A stretch of 64,000 nt of DNA. Origin: Marsupella aquatica (taxonomy: Eukaryota; Marchantiophyta). Positions 11,430-26,500 of this stretch are shown one piece after another. The translations under genes were made by a program, and so were the position numbers. Each line of letters begins with the position of its first letter. The first letter of the stretch is position 1. The DNA lies in contig OZ316896.1 in assembly GCA_973895155.1 (NCBI GenBank), positions 12,152,001 through 12,216,000 on the forward strand, in the 5' to 3' direction. A model generated the notes under the pieces. It was given only the letters and a program-made list of their open reading frames with translations. It was not told the origin of the DNA and searched no databases.

Positions 11430-11639
11430 TGCCTTGTTGTCGGCTTTGAGAATTGTTGTTACATCTCATTATGTTTGATGAAGTGCTGACTTTTAGAGAT
11501 TTGATCAGGTATATAGAAGCATATTAGTCAGCTTCTGGTTATAATAACTCTCTTTTGTTACATTTCTTTATGATCGATTCCCTTGACGGCTGTCGAAGGG
11601 TGGCACAGTTTGCTTAATCTGGTCCTGATGTGCTGCTTG

Positions 11640-12770
11640 GGGTTGGGGACATAGGTGACAAAGAAACACAACAAAGATTGTTGGAAGTTGCTTCGCTTGA
11701 TAGGTGTACCTGTTGTGGAGGTATTGACAAATTTTCATAATTCGCAAGTTGTAGCCAGCCCTAATGACCTGGGTAGATGCGTAGATCCTTTCTGCTATGT
11801 TTCTACCTGTCAGACCATACTTGGTCCGTGCTTGCTCAACTATAAAGTTTAAAGTATTATTGGCTTGGACAATGATTCTCTACTGGCTGCATCTGTCTAG
11901 CTTAATTCACCTTATGTTGTTTGGTCTATCAGGCTCCCTCAGAGGCGGAAGCTGAGTGTACTGCTCTGATTTGGGTTCGATTCGCTCAAGGGTAGGATTT
12001 TCTGCACTGAATGTGGGCTCCCAATATTTGCAGATGATTAATTTGCACAACATTAAATTACCTCTATTTCTTTTGAAGTCTCTCATTTGCGTTTATGGAT
12101 GACTTTTTTGTCATGTGGCCTCTCCGTTTGATAATTAGAGAATGGTGCGATATATATGTAACTGTTATCAACTCCCAGTTATGACATAGATTCCTCAGCA
12201 GTCGTAAATATTTTGACAATTTAGTAATACTCTAAATCTGCTTTAGAAGGTGAATTTGCCTCTCCCGCACGTTTTGGGAAAATTTGGGATTATTGAAGCA
12301 CCAGTTATTTGGGATTATTGAAGCATGTACTAGTCTGTAACTAGGTTAGTTCTACATTGTGCAGTAACTTGTGGCTTCCATGAAGTGAGCTGGAACATAT
12401 TTCTGAGTTGATCTCGTGTCAATTATCTCGGTTTGGCAGATGCTGTGTGAGAATTTGTATTGTATGAACGTGGGTGCCAATGCTTTGTTTCACAAAGGAT
12501 TGGTTCATTAGCTCCAAATGAAGAGTGTAAGCATATGGCACGCAGTTGTGAAATCCCCTTTGGATCCTCTAAGATGCAATCACATAACAACATTCCTCCT
12601 TCAATGGACTGTGATACAGGGACAAAAGAATATCATCCCGGGACTACCAATACACACAATTTCTCGTGAAGCCCTTTATCAGGATCTCAAAGTGTTAAAA
12701 AGTGTCTTGTACAAGACCGGGAAACTCAGATGTCAATCATGGGGAAAATCAAGGAACAAATAACTTTTAA
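11640..12770 (+). other. Possible Ty1/copia RNase H relic
   Basis: Two short segments recall a copia-type RNase H/integrated tail. 11930-11990 encodes APSEAEAECTALIW (compare the S-x-x-EAEY-x-AL pattern), and 12437-12505 encodes LCENLYCMNVGANALFHK (compare CDNQS-x-x-x-L-x-x-NPxFH). They are in separate frames, with stops between. The rest of the stretch is uninformative. The resemblance is by eye and weak. Confidence 0.25.
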
Positions 12771-13724
12771 TTGTTTAACTCCAGTCACTGTGCCTGCTCT
12801 ACCTTGCTCACAACACCCTTTCGCCTTGATAACATGTGTTCGAGTATGACAACATTAAAAGAGGGTTGACGTGCTGCAATCATAGTAAAGTAAGAGCAAG
12901 AGATGTGTGGTACAATGAGCTGCATGCACAACCCAATAACTAATTCTTACCCATTATTAAGTCAATATTACTACATCATCTATATGCAATCTTTTTATGT
13001 TTAATACATGGACATATGGTAGCAATCTATTGTTAATTTTTAATGTCTACCGGATATCTAACTGACGTTGGTTCAAGTACATGAACATTACAATTTAGCC
13101 ATGATATGTTTTGATGTAAAAGTTATGACTCATACGTGTCAATGGGATATGCAATCCAATTTACATCAGAATCACATACAACCAATATCAACTTAGCATA
13201 TTAAGCAGTTTGATACAAATTGACTGTCCAGTACACTCATAGAATTGACGAAGAAATCATGTACTAATACAACTTATGTCAAATACATATACACCTCAGT
13301 TTCATGATGAAGAGTCAAGCATCTTACCCTTAACCAATGTCTCATTGTCCAGATACTGGCTCTGCCATTTTTCCTAGTCATGTGGAGGTTAAAGCAACTT
13401 GTAAAGCAACTGTCTGCCTTTGAGACCTTCAGGTTTGCTTTACAAGTTCTTAAAAATGTTATTTTCCTTCAAGAATCCACAAATCCAACTTTAACTTAGG
13501 TGGAGTTTGATCTAATAATGGCAATCATGAAATTGTGAAGTAATAGCATCTTCTTTGCCTTTCTGCAAAGAATGACCAGAGTGGACATCAATGATATTGG
13601 GACTTTAGTTTTCCACTACATTTTCTATGAAGGCCATAGGCCCGGCCAAAGCAGGATGAAAGAGGGACCATGGATTGCAAGTTCAACTTGAGTCCTAATT
13701 GATATCTTACTAGTAAATCACTAT
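12771..13724. other. AT-rich intergenic DNA
   Basis: No ORF over 60 codons and no clear repeat, apart from a doubled GTAAAGCAACTTG-like motif near 13390-13410. Confidence 0.5.
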
Positions 13725-13806
13725 CAAAAGCTAGAGTTGAGCTAGAGTTGAGGTCTAGGCTTCTAGAGTTAAGACTCTAGATCTCTTTTACACGACCCCA
13801 CCATAA
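13725..13806 (-). repeat. Right arm of the distant inverted-repeat pair
   Basis: Reverse-complement counterpart of 4319-4412. Read outward it gives CTAGAGTTGAGCTAGAG, AGGTCTAGGCTTCTAGAG and finally GACCCCACCATAA. The arm has a locally repeated GCTAGAGTTGA motif. The two arms face each other across 9.5 kb. Confidence 0.7.
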
Positions 13807-13849
13807 GGGCTCCACCAAAATGTAGGCGACTGAAAAAAATGGGCAGTCA

Positions 13850-14030
13850 GGCTCATAAAGACTGATATTCTTCATACCTTCCAGAAATTGGTAAAATAGT
13901 GAGGACATGTTGTTTGATTGATGTGTTCAAGGACCTACTAGTTAAACCTGAGTTTCTTTTGCCTAATCATAAAGACTTGTATTCTTCATACCATCCAGAA
14001 ATTTGGAAAAAACTGAGGGACTTGATTGAT
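13850..14030 (+). repeat. Short direct repeat, period ~118 bp
   Basis: The block TCATAAAGACT...ATTCTTCATACC-TCCAGAAATT...GATTGAT occurs at about 13853-13922 and again at 13969-14030, with substitutions. Noncoding. Confidence 0.75.
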
Positions 14031-15515
14031 AACTAATCTTGGGCACTTTTGTTATTTCAGTTTGAATAAGGTTTCCATCTTACAAAATTGGAATCGAAGA
14101 GGAATGAAACCCATACAAAATTTGGTATCCAAGAGAGCAAGAGAAAAGATATCGTTAAAAAAAAGGTATATAATTCCCTTCTCTTCCCTTCCTCAATCGC
14201 TTCCTTATATGCGTGTTTGCTAACTAAGACGATACTTCCAACAAGTTCCTTCAAACCGGAGAGTAATTTCTCGTCATTCAGTATCATGTAGGGTTTCGGC
14301 TCAGTTTAGACATGTAGAATACTTCGACCAGAAATACTTCAAGGTAGAAGTCCCAAAATTCTTCAAACTTAGGTGGACAGGTTGTCAAAGGAGAGAATCA
14401 GTGAAAGACGTGTAGGCAACAAGACTTCAGACAATTAGAAGGCATTAGAAACTGATGTGAGTTATCGTAAAATCAGAATGTGAAGATTTTGGGAGTTGAG
14501 GAGATGACAGTGGATCCAATGAACATACAGGATAACTTCTAACAAATCATCGTGCCATTATACCAACTAGTGAAGGAATCTACATACCATACAATTTTGC
14601 TAGGATGATTGACAAGTAGAGGGGTACAGTCTTGCAGAGAAGCTGGTGATCAAGAGTCTGCATATGGAACTCAATTGTGGATACCGAGGCAAAGGCAATA
14701 CAATCATAGCTCGTATTGCTCAGATTACAACTAAAAATCAGTTCTTGCATCTTTCTATGTAAGTGAGCCCGAGACCACACATTTCAATCGACGTCTGAGG
14801 AAATCAGAATGATTCCATACGATAGCCGGGAAACGGACCACTAACAAAAAACACCTTTCAATAAAGCTTCTTCTCAGCTTTTTTCATGAAACGACTGTAG
14901 TGCAAAGCTCCTTATATGCGTGCAATGCAACAAAATAATCTCAGTATGCCTGTTTCATTCTTTGAAAGAGCGACTGATCATCACTCACTTGCAGGAAGAG
15001 CATGATAGTCCAATGGATCAATTCAAAGTCGAGTAAAAGTTTTCGCGTTTTCCATCATCTACTATTCAAAGCGACAAGCCGGTCTACAAGCAATTGCATT
15101 GCAAAAGTTGACTGAAGTCTTTTGCTTTAAGTGTGAAACAGAGCTGACGTTAGTACGACGGCAGTCTGTAATGATTCTAAATCCACATCCCGAGGGCTTG
15201 AACTTCCGGCACCTCAACCGAATATTTCCAATTGAAAAACGGATGCCACCACCTAGATTTTAATAGCTAAAATAAGCTCGGAACTGTTCAATGCCACCCG
15301 AAATGTACAAATGTCTAGTCTCAATCGCTAAGGAGAAAGATTCTCGTCAAAAACGGTACATCACAGTCGAACACTATGAATGAAAAATATAGCGAATGTT
15401 TTTAAATGCTAAATATCTCCTTGACCTGCGGAATCAACTCCTCTTCACTAATCGCCCTCGGGGACTTCCTAGAGTATGGGTGGTCTTCGAGTACAGTAAA
15501 CCTGCCGTTCAAAAT
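14031..15515. other. 3' flank of BiP, no gene seen
   Basis: Only short chance ORFs (for example minus 14057-14287, 76 codons with a hydrophobic middle). The last few hundred bases up to 15515 should hold the BiP 3' UTR and polyadenylation site (minus strand), but no single signal stands out. Confidence 0.45.
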
Positions 15516-18606
<3,091 letters not shown>

Positions 18607-18779
18607 GATGTTGATCGTCCACAATGCTAACGCAGTGTCTATTCCCCGATCTCTGCTAAAGTCTATACCGCAAAACCTCACAACCTCTCCTCCTCCTCCG
18701 TCTCCTGTATCGAACTCCTTCCGCTCTGCTCTTCCTCCTCTGCTCTTTCTACCCACTTCTCGAGATCTAGTTTCCCCAC

Positions 18780-18787
18780 CTTATATG
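18780..18787 (-). promoter_or_regulatory. Candidate TATA element of BiP
   Basis: On the minus strand CATATAAG lies about 175 bp upstream of the BiP start codon, a reasonable position given a leader of ~140 nt. The stretch between it and the ATG is C/T-rich on the plus strand (CTCCTCCTCCG-like). The assignment rests on position and motif only. Confidence 0.4.
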
Positions 18788-19102
18788 AAATCGGATCGCA
18801 CGCTCCACCGCCCTCGTGCCCTCAGCACCGCCAAGACCAGAATACAAAGGGGAGCACGAGACACGCACTGCAGAATGCTCTGCAACACCTTAGGGCAAAC
18901 TCTTAAATGCCAAAATCTAAAGCTCGACAAGGAATGAGCTTTCTAGACTCTTCACCCAACAGTTTGCTCTCCTTCTTCTTCTTCTCCGTCCTCATTCGTG
19001 CTCTGTCGTCACGGTCCGTCCCGCCGGCTCAACCCGCCGTGTGCCCGGCCCGCCCGTCCATACGGCCTGCCTTCCGGCCCTACTGTAAAACCTCGGCACG
19101 AG

Positions 19103-19455
19103 CCACGTGTGCTCCACTTGTACGTCGACTGGCCAATGACAGAGTCATATGAGGTATCCCGACCAATCCCATGCCAGGAAATTATCCGTCGGCCAATCAC
19201 GTCCCGCAAAACTTGTTGGCAGGTGATTCACCTTCGATGCTTGATCTAACGGTCGGCAGATATTGGCTCACGTCGACCACGTACTTGGCCCTCGTGGCCC
19301 CACCTCCGCCCGGCGGCATTCACCGGCGACTCCGGGAGTCCGGCACGCCAAAACGGCGACCACCACGACAGAAAAGAGTGGCAACAAGTCCTCCCTAATA
19401 AATTTCCACGTCACACCGGCCAATCAAGTCCTCCGTAAAAACTACTTCCACGTCA
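19103..19455 (-). promoter_or_regulatory. UPR-type cis elements upstream of BiP
   Basis: A cluster of CCAAT and CCACG cores sits 500-850 bp upstream of the BiP ATG. CCACGTGT (G-box-like) is at 19103-19110. CCAAT occurs at 19133, 19163 and 19193, the last overlapping ATCACGTC at 19196-19203. CCACG is at 19277. CCACGTCA (reverse complement TGACGTGG, matching the UPRE consensus TGACGTGG/A) is at 19406-19413 and 19448-19455. The first of these is separated by exactly nine bases from CCAAT at 19420. ERSE has CCAAT-N9-CCACG, so here the spacing matches but the order is reversed. In plants such elements bind bZIP28/bZIP60 with NF-Y. Function here is inferred. Confidence 0.5.
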
Positions 19456-20388
19456 AAGCACCCTTTCTGATTATTTAATTCGCTAGGGAAAAACGGTGAG
19501 CCTCGTCCGTCGATCTCTGCACCATCCACGATTCGGAGAGGGTTATTGGACCAATCTATTCTCACCGGCCCAAATATTCGGTACTTATTTTGCGAAAATG
19601 AATACTATGGTGGTATTTGGGGGCGCTATTTCGATGACCGTAGAGGTCAGCACTCTGCACAGTCGGATCCCACATTTTCTTGTTGCGGTCCATTTTAGAA
19701 GGCATCGATGGTTCCAGGCTCGTCGAGCAGGTTCGAGATCTGTGGTCCAAGGCGAAGCTCTCCGGTACGGTGGGTCGGCTGACACCCGAGGCTAACCCAA
19801 ACCAAAGGACTTTTTGGTCCGTCGTCAGAATGACGGTGTGCCTTTACCGGCCTGGATCACTCAATTGACGGGGCGTTTGCAGGCGACAAATGCCGGTACC
19901 GGTAAATCAGTTACCAACTCGATCCCCATTTTCTTTTCCAAACCTGGTAAAATTATATTTGTTTGTGTTTAAACTCTCACTGTCCGATTAGTTGTTGGAA
20001 GACATACTAGTCACTTTTGGCCATTCCTAAAAACATTTATGAATAGTATTGACTACCCATGCCCCTGCCCAAAGGTTTCTGGTCACAATAATAGGCTGAA
20101 TATTACTGGTTATGACATTCTTATTTTGACAATACTAAGTAAAATATTCCCAGGAATATATTCTTGATCATTTTGGGCTCAACTTTGTTCAGCCAGTTAT
20201 GGTAATCTGGATCCACCAGGTTTTGAAAATGAACAATTATGGTTTAACTATTGTACTTTCGCAAGCCAAGGTACCAAGGGCACAAGAGGCGAGAGGGATG
20301 GGCGGAGAGAGTTGGGCAGGCCTACTGTTCACCCCAGCAGATCATGAACGGCCAGTGAGGGGAGGGGCCCTTTTATTGGGGCAGTTGT
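19456..20388. other. Intergenic DNA between BiP and GRP94, no gene seen
   Basis: Unique sequence. It is GC-richer up to about 19900 and AT-richer beyond. Overlapping plus-strand ORFs of 60-100 codons (19496-19868) show no domain, and I do not call them. Confidence 0.45.
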
Positions 20389-20443
20389 GTTTAGTGAAAA
20401 TCACCTTTGAGCCACCTGAGTTTAGTGAAAATCACCTTTGAGC
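20389..20443 (+). repeat. 31-bp tandem duplication
   Basis: GTTTAGTGAAAATCACCTTT followed by GAG recurs at 20389 and 20420 with no mismatch in the shared 24 bases. Confidence 0.9.
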
Positions 20444-20734
20444 TTGGAGGTTGGGGAAGGGCACAATTTAATTATAAAGTTTGTCTTTTCTGCTACTTGC
20501 CCCAGACAATTTGGAGGAGAACCCATGTTTACAAGCAAGACCAAGGCAAAACTGAAAGTGAAGCATAACTTCTTGGTTGGGAATTGGACCTGATACCTGC
20601 TGGGCCCAAGTCCCTATTTGTAGCTACCTAAGGTAGACCACTAGGCTCCAGTCAGGCGCCTTATTTTTTTTGTGTTGAATAGCAGGAGCCGCTGCCTTTG
20701 GCATCTGTTGTTCAAAATAATTGATCGTCAAAAA

Positions 20735-21550
20735 TCACACTCAAATGGCCCTAACAAATCAATCAACAGAAAGAAAAATGCACATGAAAATTTAGGACAG
20801 GATAGGATAGGCCTTTTGGTGTCCATAGCCAAAATCTGCACCTTTCCTATGTTCGTGCTGGCAAGACATTGACTTTTCAAGAGACAAAGTTGCCTGGTCT
20901 TTTCTCCCTCACTTTTGTTTGGGTCACCAGGGCCCTTGGGGGGTTAACTTAGTGTATAATTGTTTGGGATAGCAGGTCAGATACTGACCCAATTTAAATA
21001 CCCCTATTTTAAATTTTAAAAAGTGAAAAGTCACCAAAAGAAGTCCCTACAAAAATTGCACCTTTTCTATGTTAGGCTTTGTAAGACGAAGGTCACTTGT
21101 GAAGGTACAAAGTTACCAAATAGTTGTCTGCTGCGTGGCTCAATTGGTCAATTCCTCCCTCAACTTTGTTTGGGTCACCATTAGAGTGCTCTGAACTTGC
21201 AACTTGGAGGCAATTCAAGTACGTTATGCAATTTTTGGGGGATAGTTTGCTGATGAAAGAAATTTTTTTGGTCACCAGGCAGTGTTTTTCTTATTGGCAG
21301 CTTATTGCCAAAATGGGCCTAGCAAATCAATAAGAAGAAAGTGCAGAAACACAAAACCTTCACCAAAAGAGAATGGGCAGTTGGATGTCCATGGTCAAAT
21401 TTGCACCTTGTGTATCTTAGGCGGGATCTTAGGCCACTGGATGTCCTTTGTATGTTAGTGCTTGCCCAACGATGGTGATATGGCAAGGCTTCTACCACAA
21501 GTTGCAAAGGGAAGCTTGAGATTCTTTCTCAGTTTTGTTTCAGTCACCAT
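20735..21550 (+). repeat. Three diverged ~285-bp repeat units
   Basis: Landmarks recur in order at roughly 20735-20932, 21020-21180 and 21310-21550: ATGGCCCTAACAAATCAAT-like (units 1 and 3), GGTGTCCATAGCCAAAATCTGCACCTT-like, CTATGTTAGGCTT-like, and CTCAACTTTGTTTGGGTCACCA. Units are strongly diverged and differ in length. Noncoding. Confidence 0.65.
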
Positions 21551-21604
21551 GACAGCGCTCTTGACTAACAATTTGTGTAGCCTTGCCAACTTTGATCTCA
21601 AGCA

Positions 21605-22100
21605 CTGTGGAGTATATGTGTGTGAGTGGGTGGGGTGTGATGGTGGGAGTACTACTGATTTCTCTTCAGCTCCTGGCTTTCTCACTTGGGGGCTCTTGTT
21701 TAACCTGCTCTCCCTCCTGGTCTGGGTCTCTCTCCGATGCCCATGGTATCCTCCCTTTGTGGCTACCGTACAGAATTGCACTCTGGAGTGAAACGTCTAT
21801 CCAGAGTTTTTTCTAGTGGCAAAAAGTCACTAGATTCCACCTCTCCAAAAGTTTTTGCCATTTTGCCATTTTGCCTTGAAAACCAAAAACAGACCTATCA
21901 ACAGAGGATAGAAGTCCTACTCTAGAGCATGTGATTCTATAGCCACAAGGGGACAATATCCATGGATCCTACAGGGACCCAGACCGGGATGGACAGAGAG
22001 TTAAACCAGGGCCCCAAAGCGGGCAACTATGGCTGAGGAGATAATCAATACTCCACCACTACACCCCACCCACACACACACATATACACTCCACACCAAA
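21605..22100. repeat. Inverted pair of dispersed-repeat copies
   Basis: 21605-21780 (plus) and about 21940-22100 (minus) are copies of one element in opposite orientation. Reading the second in reverse complement gives GTGGGTGGGGTGT, GGAGTA, then TTTAACTCTCTGTCC, GGTCTGGGTCC and CCATGGATA, matching the first in order. About 160 bp separates the arms. A further copy lies at 60170-60350 (plus). It belongs to the SINE-like family described at 60090. Confidence 0.65.
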
Positions 22101-22460
22101 AGGAAGAAGATTGGACACTTCTCCTTTTTATATTGCTAGTGGTGGTTTAATTAAAGATAAAGAATACACTCTTCTATCATCTCTTGGATGGGTCTCCTCT
22201 CTACTTTCAATGCACCAAAAGAGAAAGAAAAAAGGGAAACCCCACCCACACACACATATACCCTCCACACTAAAAAGGAAGAATATTGGACACTTCTCCT
22301 TTTATATTGCTAGTGGTTTAATTAAAGATTACACTGGTCTATCATCTCTTGGATGGGTCTCCTCTCTACTTTCAATGCACCAAAAGAGGAAAAAAAGGGA
22401 AACCCCACCCACACACATATACCCTCCACACTAAGAAGTACTGGACACTTCTCCTTTTTG
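22070..22460 (+). repeat. ~175-bp tandem repeat, ~2.2 copies
   Basis: The block CCACACACACATATAC, TGGACACTTCTCCTTTT, TTGCTAGTGG, TTTAATTAAAGAT, CTATCATCTCTTGGATGGG, CTACTTTCAATGCACCAAA repeats. TGGACACTTCTCC anchors are at 22112, 22287 and 22442. Copies are nearly identical, so the amplification is fairly recent. Confidence 0.9.
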
Positions 22461-22994
22461 GCTGAACTTTAGTTTAGTAGATGTGATGGAGGCCCAAAAA
22501 TGGCCCCAAAATCCTTTGGTTTGGTTCCAATACTTTCGTTCCAATATATTAGTCTGTTATACTTTGTCTTTTGTAACTAGGCCTCATTTCTTGGCATGAT
22601 GACTTTATCATTGAGGAAAATAAAATATTTTCCCCATAATATTGTACATGTGTAGCATATACTACAACATGAGACAAAAGGAGATGAGAGAGAGCATTTA
22701 ATGTTTTGTTTCTTTCTAGAGAATGTTTATTGATATTGAATCCTTTTTGTTTCTTCATTGGGAAGAGGGTTACCTACTTATGTACAGCATCTTTGAACAA
22801 GGGTGAGTTTTTCTTTCGAAAGAATCATACTGAGAATTTATATTTTCTTTTAATCTTTGGAAACACTTAAGGTAAATGAAGGGGATGATATAAAAGGGAA
22901 GTGTATAATACTCAGTAGTTGGTGACTATGAACATGTGATCATAACATATATATAGAAAGTTCAGCTTTTGTGACCAAACCCCCTTTGGTCACT
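22461..22994. other. AT-rich spacer between repeat copies
   Basis: No gene. A minus ORF (22549-22758) is low-complexity and unsupported. Confidence 0.5.
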
Positions 22995-23110
22995 GGCCTG
23001 GTGTATTACTAGTGGTGGTTTAATTAAAGATAAAGATTACACCGGTCTATCATCTCTTGGATAGTTGGATGGGTCTCCTCTCGACTTTCAATGCACCAAA
23101 CGAGAAAAAA
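22995..23110 (+). repeat. Detached copy of the 22.1-kb tandem unit
   Basis: ACTAGTGGTGGTTTAATTAA, ATCATCTCTTGGAT and TTTCAATGCACCAAA reproduce the 22070-22460 unit, with a 9-base insertion (AGTTGGATG-like) after the second motif. It ends about 450 bp before the GRP94 ATG, so it lies in the GRP94 upstream region. Confidence 0.85.
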
Positions 23111-23129
23111 GGGCACACTGTATACTCTG

Positions 23130-23137
23130 ATCACGTC
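23130..23137 (+). promoter_or_regulatory. ATCACGTC element upstream of GRP94
   Basis: The same octamer is present upstream of BiP (19196-19203). Its reverse complement GACGTGAT matches seven of eight positions of TGACGTGA. It lies 426 bp before the GRP94 start. From here to 23562 the sequence holds a GC-rich CCGGCCGG palindromic patch (23179-23205), a (GT)n run at 23262-23276, and the presumed 5' UTR. No TATA box is obvious. Confidence 0.35.
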
Positions 23138-23562
23138 GGTGACATCACGCCATGAACCAGAGTAGTAAATAGTAGTCCTCCCGGCCGATTTCCCGGCCGG
23201 CCGGAGGCACGGCACTCAAATGGTCGTGAAATGCAGATTTAGCAGTCTAGCTGCTGCATTTTGTGTGTGTGTGTGTGATTCGTATCGGCAGCGAAGCAGA
23301 GGACGCGCTCTTTTGCTCGCGATTCGGAACTCACTCGGATACATTCTGCAGCAGCATCAGATCTGATGATGAAACTGCTCCCATCGCTGCCGAAGTGAAC
23401 GGAAGGAGAAGGTTCTCGATGGCTGGGTGGTGGTAAAGCGGTGCGAGGCGTAAGACGAGGAGCAGCAGTGAAGGAAAGGAGGAAGCTCTATTTTTGCTTC
23501 TGCCGTGGTCACGATTAGCGGCTCTGGATATCTTCGAAGAGTGAGTCGGATTTGGTGGAACC

Positions 23563-26500
23563 ATGGCACGGGTCTCGCTTGCGGCAGGGTCGCTGCTGCT
23601 CCTGCTCACATTGGCATCCCTACACGTGCAGAGTATGTCTCATGAACGCTCTTCGATGAGATTTTATTTGCTTCTTGGTGTGTTCGTTTCTTCCTGCTCT
23701 TGGCTGAAGTGTGTTGCTCTTACTATCGGACGTGTTTTTGAAGAGATTTGGAAGTGGTCAATTGTGCACTTCTTTCAGATCACGAGCCGGACTCGCTTTT
23801 TCCACGCTTGAACAATGAAGTATTGGCACTGCGACGCCGTCTTGTCGCTTGCTGTTCCGAGTCTTTCTTGCAGTGCCTAAATTCTGCTTGCTCTGTTGCG
23901 GGAAATGGATAGTTTGTCGATCGCGACTGTCCGTCACGAGGGCAATGTACAGTAGAAGTTCACAAGCAGACTCTGTATCATGTGGGCTTAGGGACGGTGA
24001 CCTGCCCTAGAAATGCGCTCTCCGATCGGAGAATAAAACTTGCCTTGTCAAAGTGATCTATTGATCTGTCATCTTTATGCCTCAATCGAAGATCTGTGCT
24101 TCTCCCTCGGGCTTACTAATGGTTTGTTGAAGGGTGTACGGCTCGCTATCTTACTCGACGTATTTGTAGTAGCAAAATGACTGACTTTCGGATCGTGCAT
24201 CAGATCCTACAGCACGAGTCAATGCCGAGGAAAGTGGAGTTCTGGAGGGTTCGGACTTCGCGAGGGTGGAAGAAACTGTCGGGGGAGCCATTCCAGTCGG
24301 ACGGTCCACCGATGCCGAAGTAGTCCAAAGGTATGAGCAAAGGGAGCCAACTATGTTAGATGTTCGTGCTTGAACCAGGTCTTTGGATGTAGCTGTTTTT
24401 CTCTCTTACTCCTTATTAGTTCTGAACAGTATTCGGGTTGAAAGAGCAATGGTATACAGTGAACTTGACTGGTTTAACACGTTATTGAAATGCAGGGAGT
24501 CGGAGTCGATCTCTCCGAAAAATCTGAGGAAAAATTCTGAGAAGTTCGAGTTTCAAGCAGAGGTTTCCCGGTTGATGGACATCCTCATCAACTCACTTTA
24601 CAGTAACAAAGACATCTTTTTGCGGGAACTTATTTCTAATGCCTCTGATGTAAGTCTACTGTAGGTTTCTCTATCTTACGTCCTGATAAATTCTCACATT
24701 TTAACTTTTTCGTCTGTTCCTTGAAGAAAGGGCAGTGGTGTCCCGCGTAGTCTCGCTCGCAGACGCTGCTCTCCTCCGTGCTTTCCGCATTAGTGACATG
24801 TTACTATCTGTTGCTCCCACCCGGTGCATCAGCACAGTTGGGGTAGTTCGTTTTGCTACAATGCAGACGCAGCCTTCTCGTTGAGGTTGCCTACACTGTT
24901 CTTTTGTTACTTCATGGAATTCTAATGTGCATCTCTCGACCTTGCAGGCTCTCGACAAAATCAGGTTTCTGTCGCTTACTGATCAGGCAGTCCTTGGAGA
25001 AGGAGAGGAGGCGCAGCTGGATATCAGGGTATCTTGAACTACTTTGCTTACTTGCATTTGTTCAAGATTAGGTCATATATGAAAATGTTCAAGACGTTCC
25101 ACTATGATATCATTTCTTGGCATGTCTAACAGCAATAACTTGGTTCTGCAACGGTTTACAGCGGTTTTAGACATCTCTGTCACGTCTTAAAGGTATGGCC
25201 CGGGTAAGTTTGCGATCTTCTGATTTTTGTTGTGATTCCATCTTGCAGATTAAGCTCGACAAAGCTAATAGAATCTTGACGATCAGGGACAGAGGTATTG
25301 GTATGAGCAAAGAGGATCTGATCAAAAACCTCGGGACTATTGCAAAGTCGGGAACCTCATGTAAGCACCCTGGGTATCTTTAGAGGATTTTTGCAGCACA
25401 GGGTACTGGATCGCTTTCGATGCTTGTAACTGACGATGTAAACTTTCTGATAAGCATGCGATCGTGGATATCATGCAGCGTTTGTGGAGAATTTGCAGAA
25501 AGGGGGCGATTTGAACTTGATCGGCCAGTTTGGAGTTGGTTTCTATTCCGTGTATTTGGTTGCTGATTACGTTGAGGTCATCAGCAAGCACAATGACGAC
25601 AAACAGTACGTACTAATGCCTTTGTCCATTTCGAGGTTCTCTCAAATGTACCGCGTTTAATTAGCTCGGGTGTTGATCATGAACGCAATTTTCCGTAAAT
25701 TTAATAACCTGAAGCAGAAATATGTTAGGTGACCATGTGACAAAGTCTCTCTCTCTGGGAATTTGATTCAGTGCCTAGTCTGTCACTCTGGTGGCCCATA
25801 CGTTGCGCTTAAATTCTGTAGCGGATACAAAGGCGCCTAACTTCCCTTAACTCCCATTTACGGTCATGTGCAGATACATTTGGGAATCGAAAGCCGACGG
25901 AAACTTTGCTGTTACAGAGGACACAGAGAACGAACCTTTGGGTCGTGGAACTGAAATTAGATTACACTTAAAAGAGGAAGCCGTCGAATACTTGGAAGAA
26001 AGCAAGCTGAAGGTCAGTATTTCAAGGCACTCCCAAACTAGACTGATGTTAGACTCGCAGCTTTTGCCGCCTCAGAGACCCTGAATTCTATTTTGGTCGC
26101 AGATAAGGTCCAGTTCATTTCATTACTGGCCTTTTTTTTATGTTGTCAAAATTTGAGTATTGAGTTGATGAATTTTCTTACATTTGCCTACAGGAATTAG
26201 TGAAGAGGTACTCTGAGTTCATCAACTTCCCAATATACCTGTTGGCCACAAAGGAAATCGAGACGGAGGTACCGGTTGATGAAGAATCTGAAGTTGAAGC
26301 CGACGAAGACAAAGAAGAAAGTATGTTCGAACTCATCTTTGCAAGCTTCTGTTTGCGCCAGGTTGTACTATCTTAGCGCTTTCGTTCTGGTTGAGGTATG
26401 GCAGTGTCTGATCATGATTCCTGTGCGTACTGTAAAACAGGTGATGAGGAGACAGAAGAAGTCGAAGATATTGACGAAAGTGGCGAGACAAGTAAGTATG

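Noticed and set aside
11960-11990. tRNA gene suggested by GGGTTCGATTCG
   Set aside because: There is only a T-loop-like string; no acceptor, D or anticodon arms can be folded around it. The same applies to GGTTCGAATC at 60737-60746 (minus).
24701-24958. Minus-strand 85-codon ORF in the third GRP94 intron
   Set aside because: It lies within an intron defined by phase-consistent exons, is low-complexity and has no motif.
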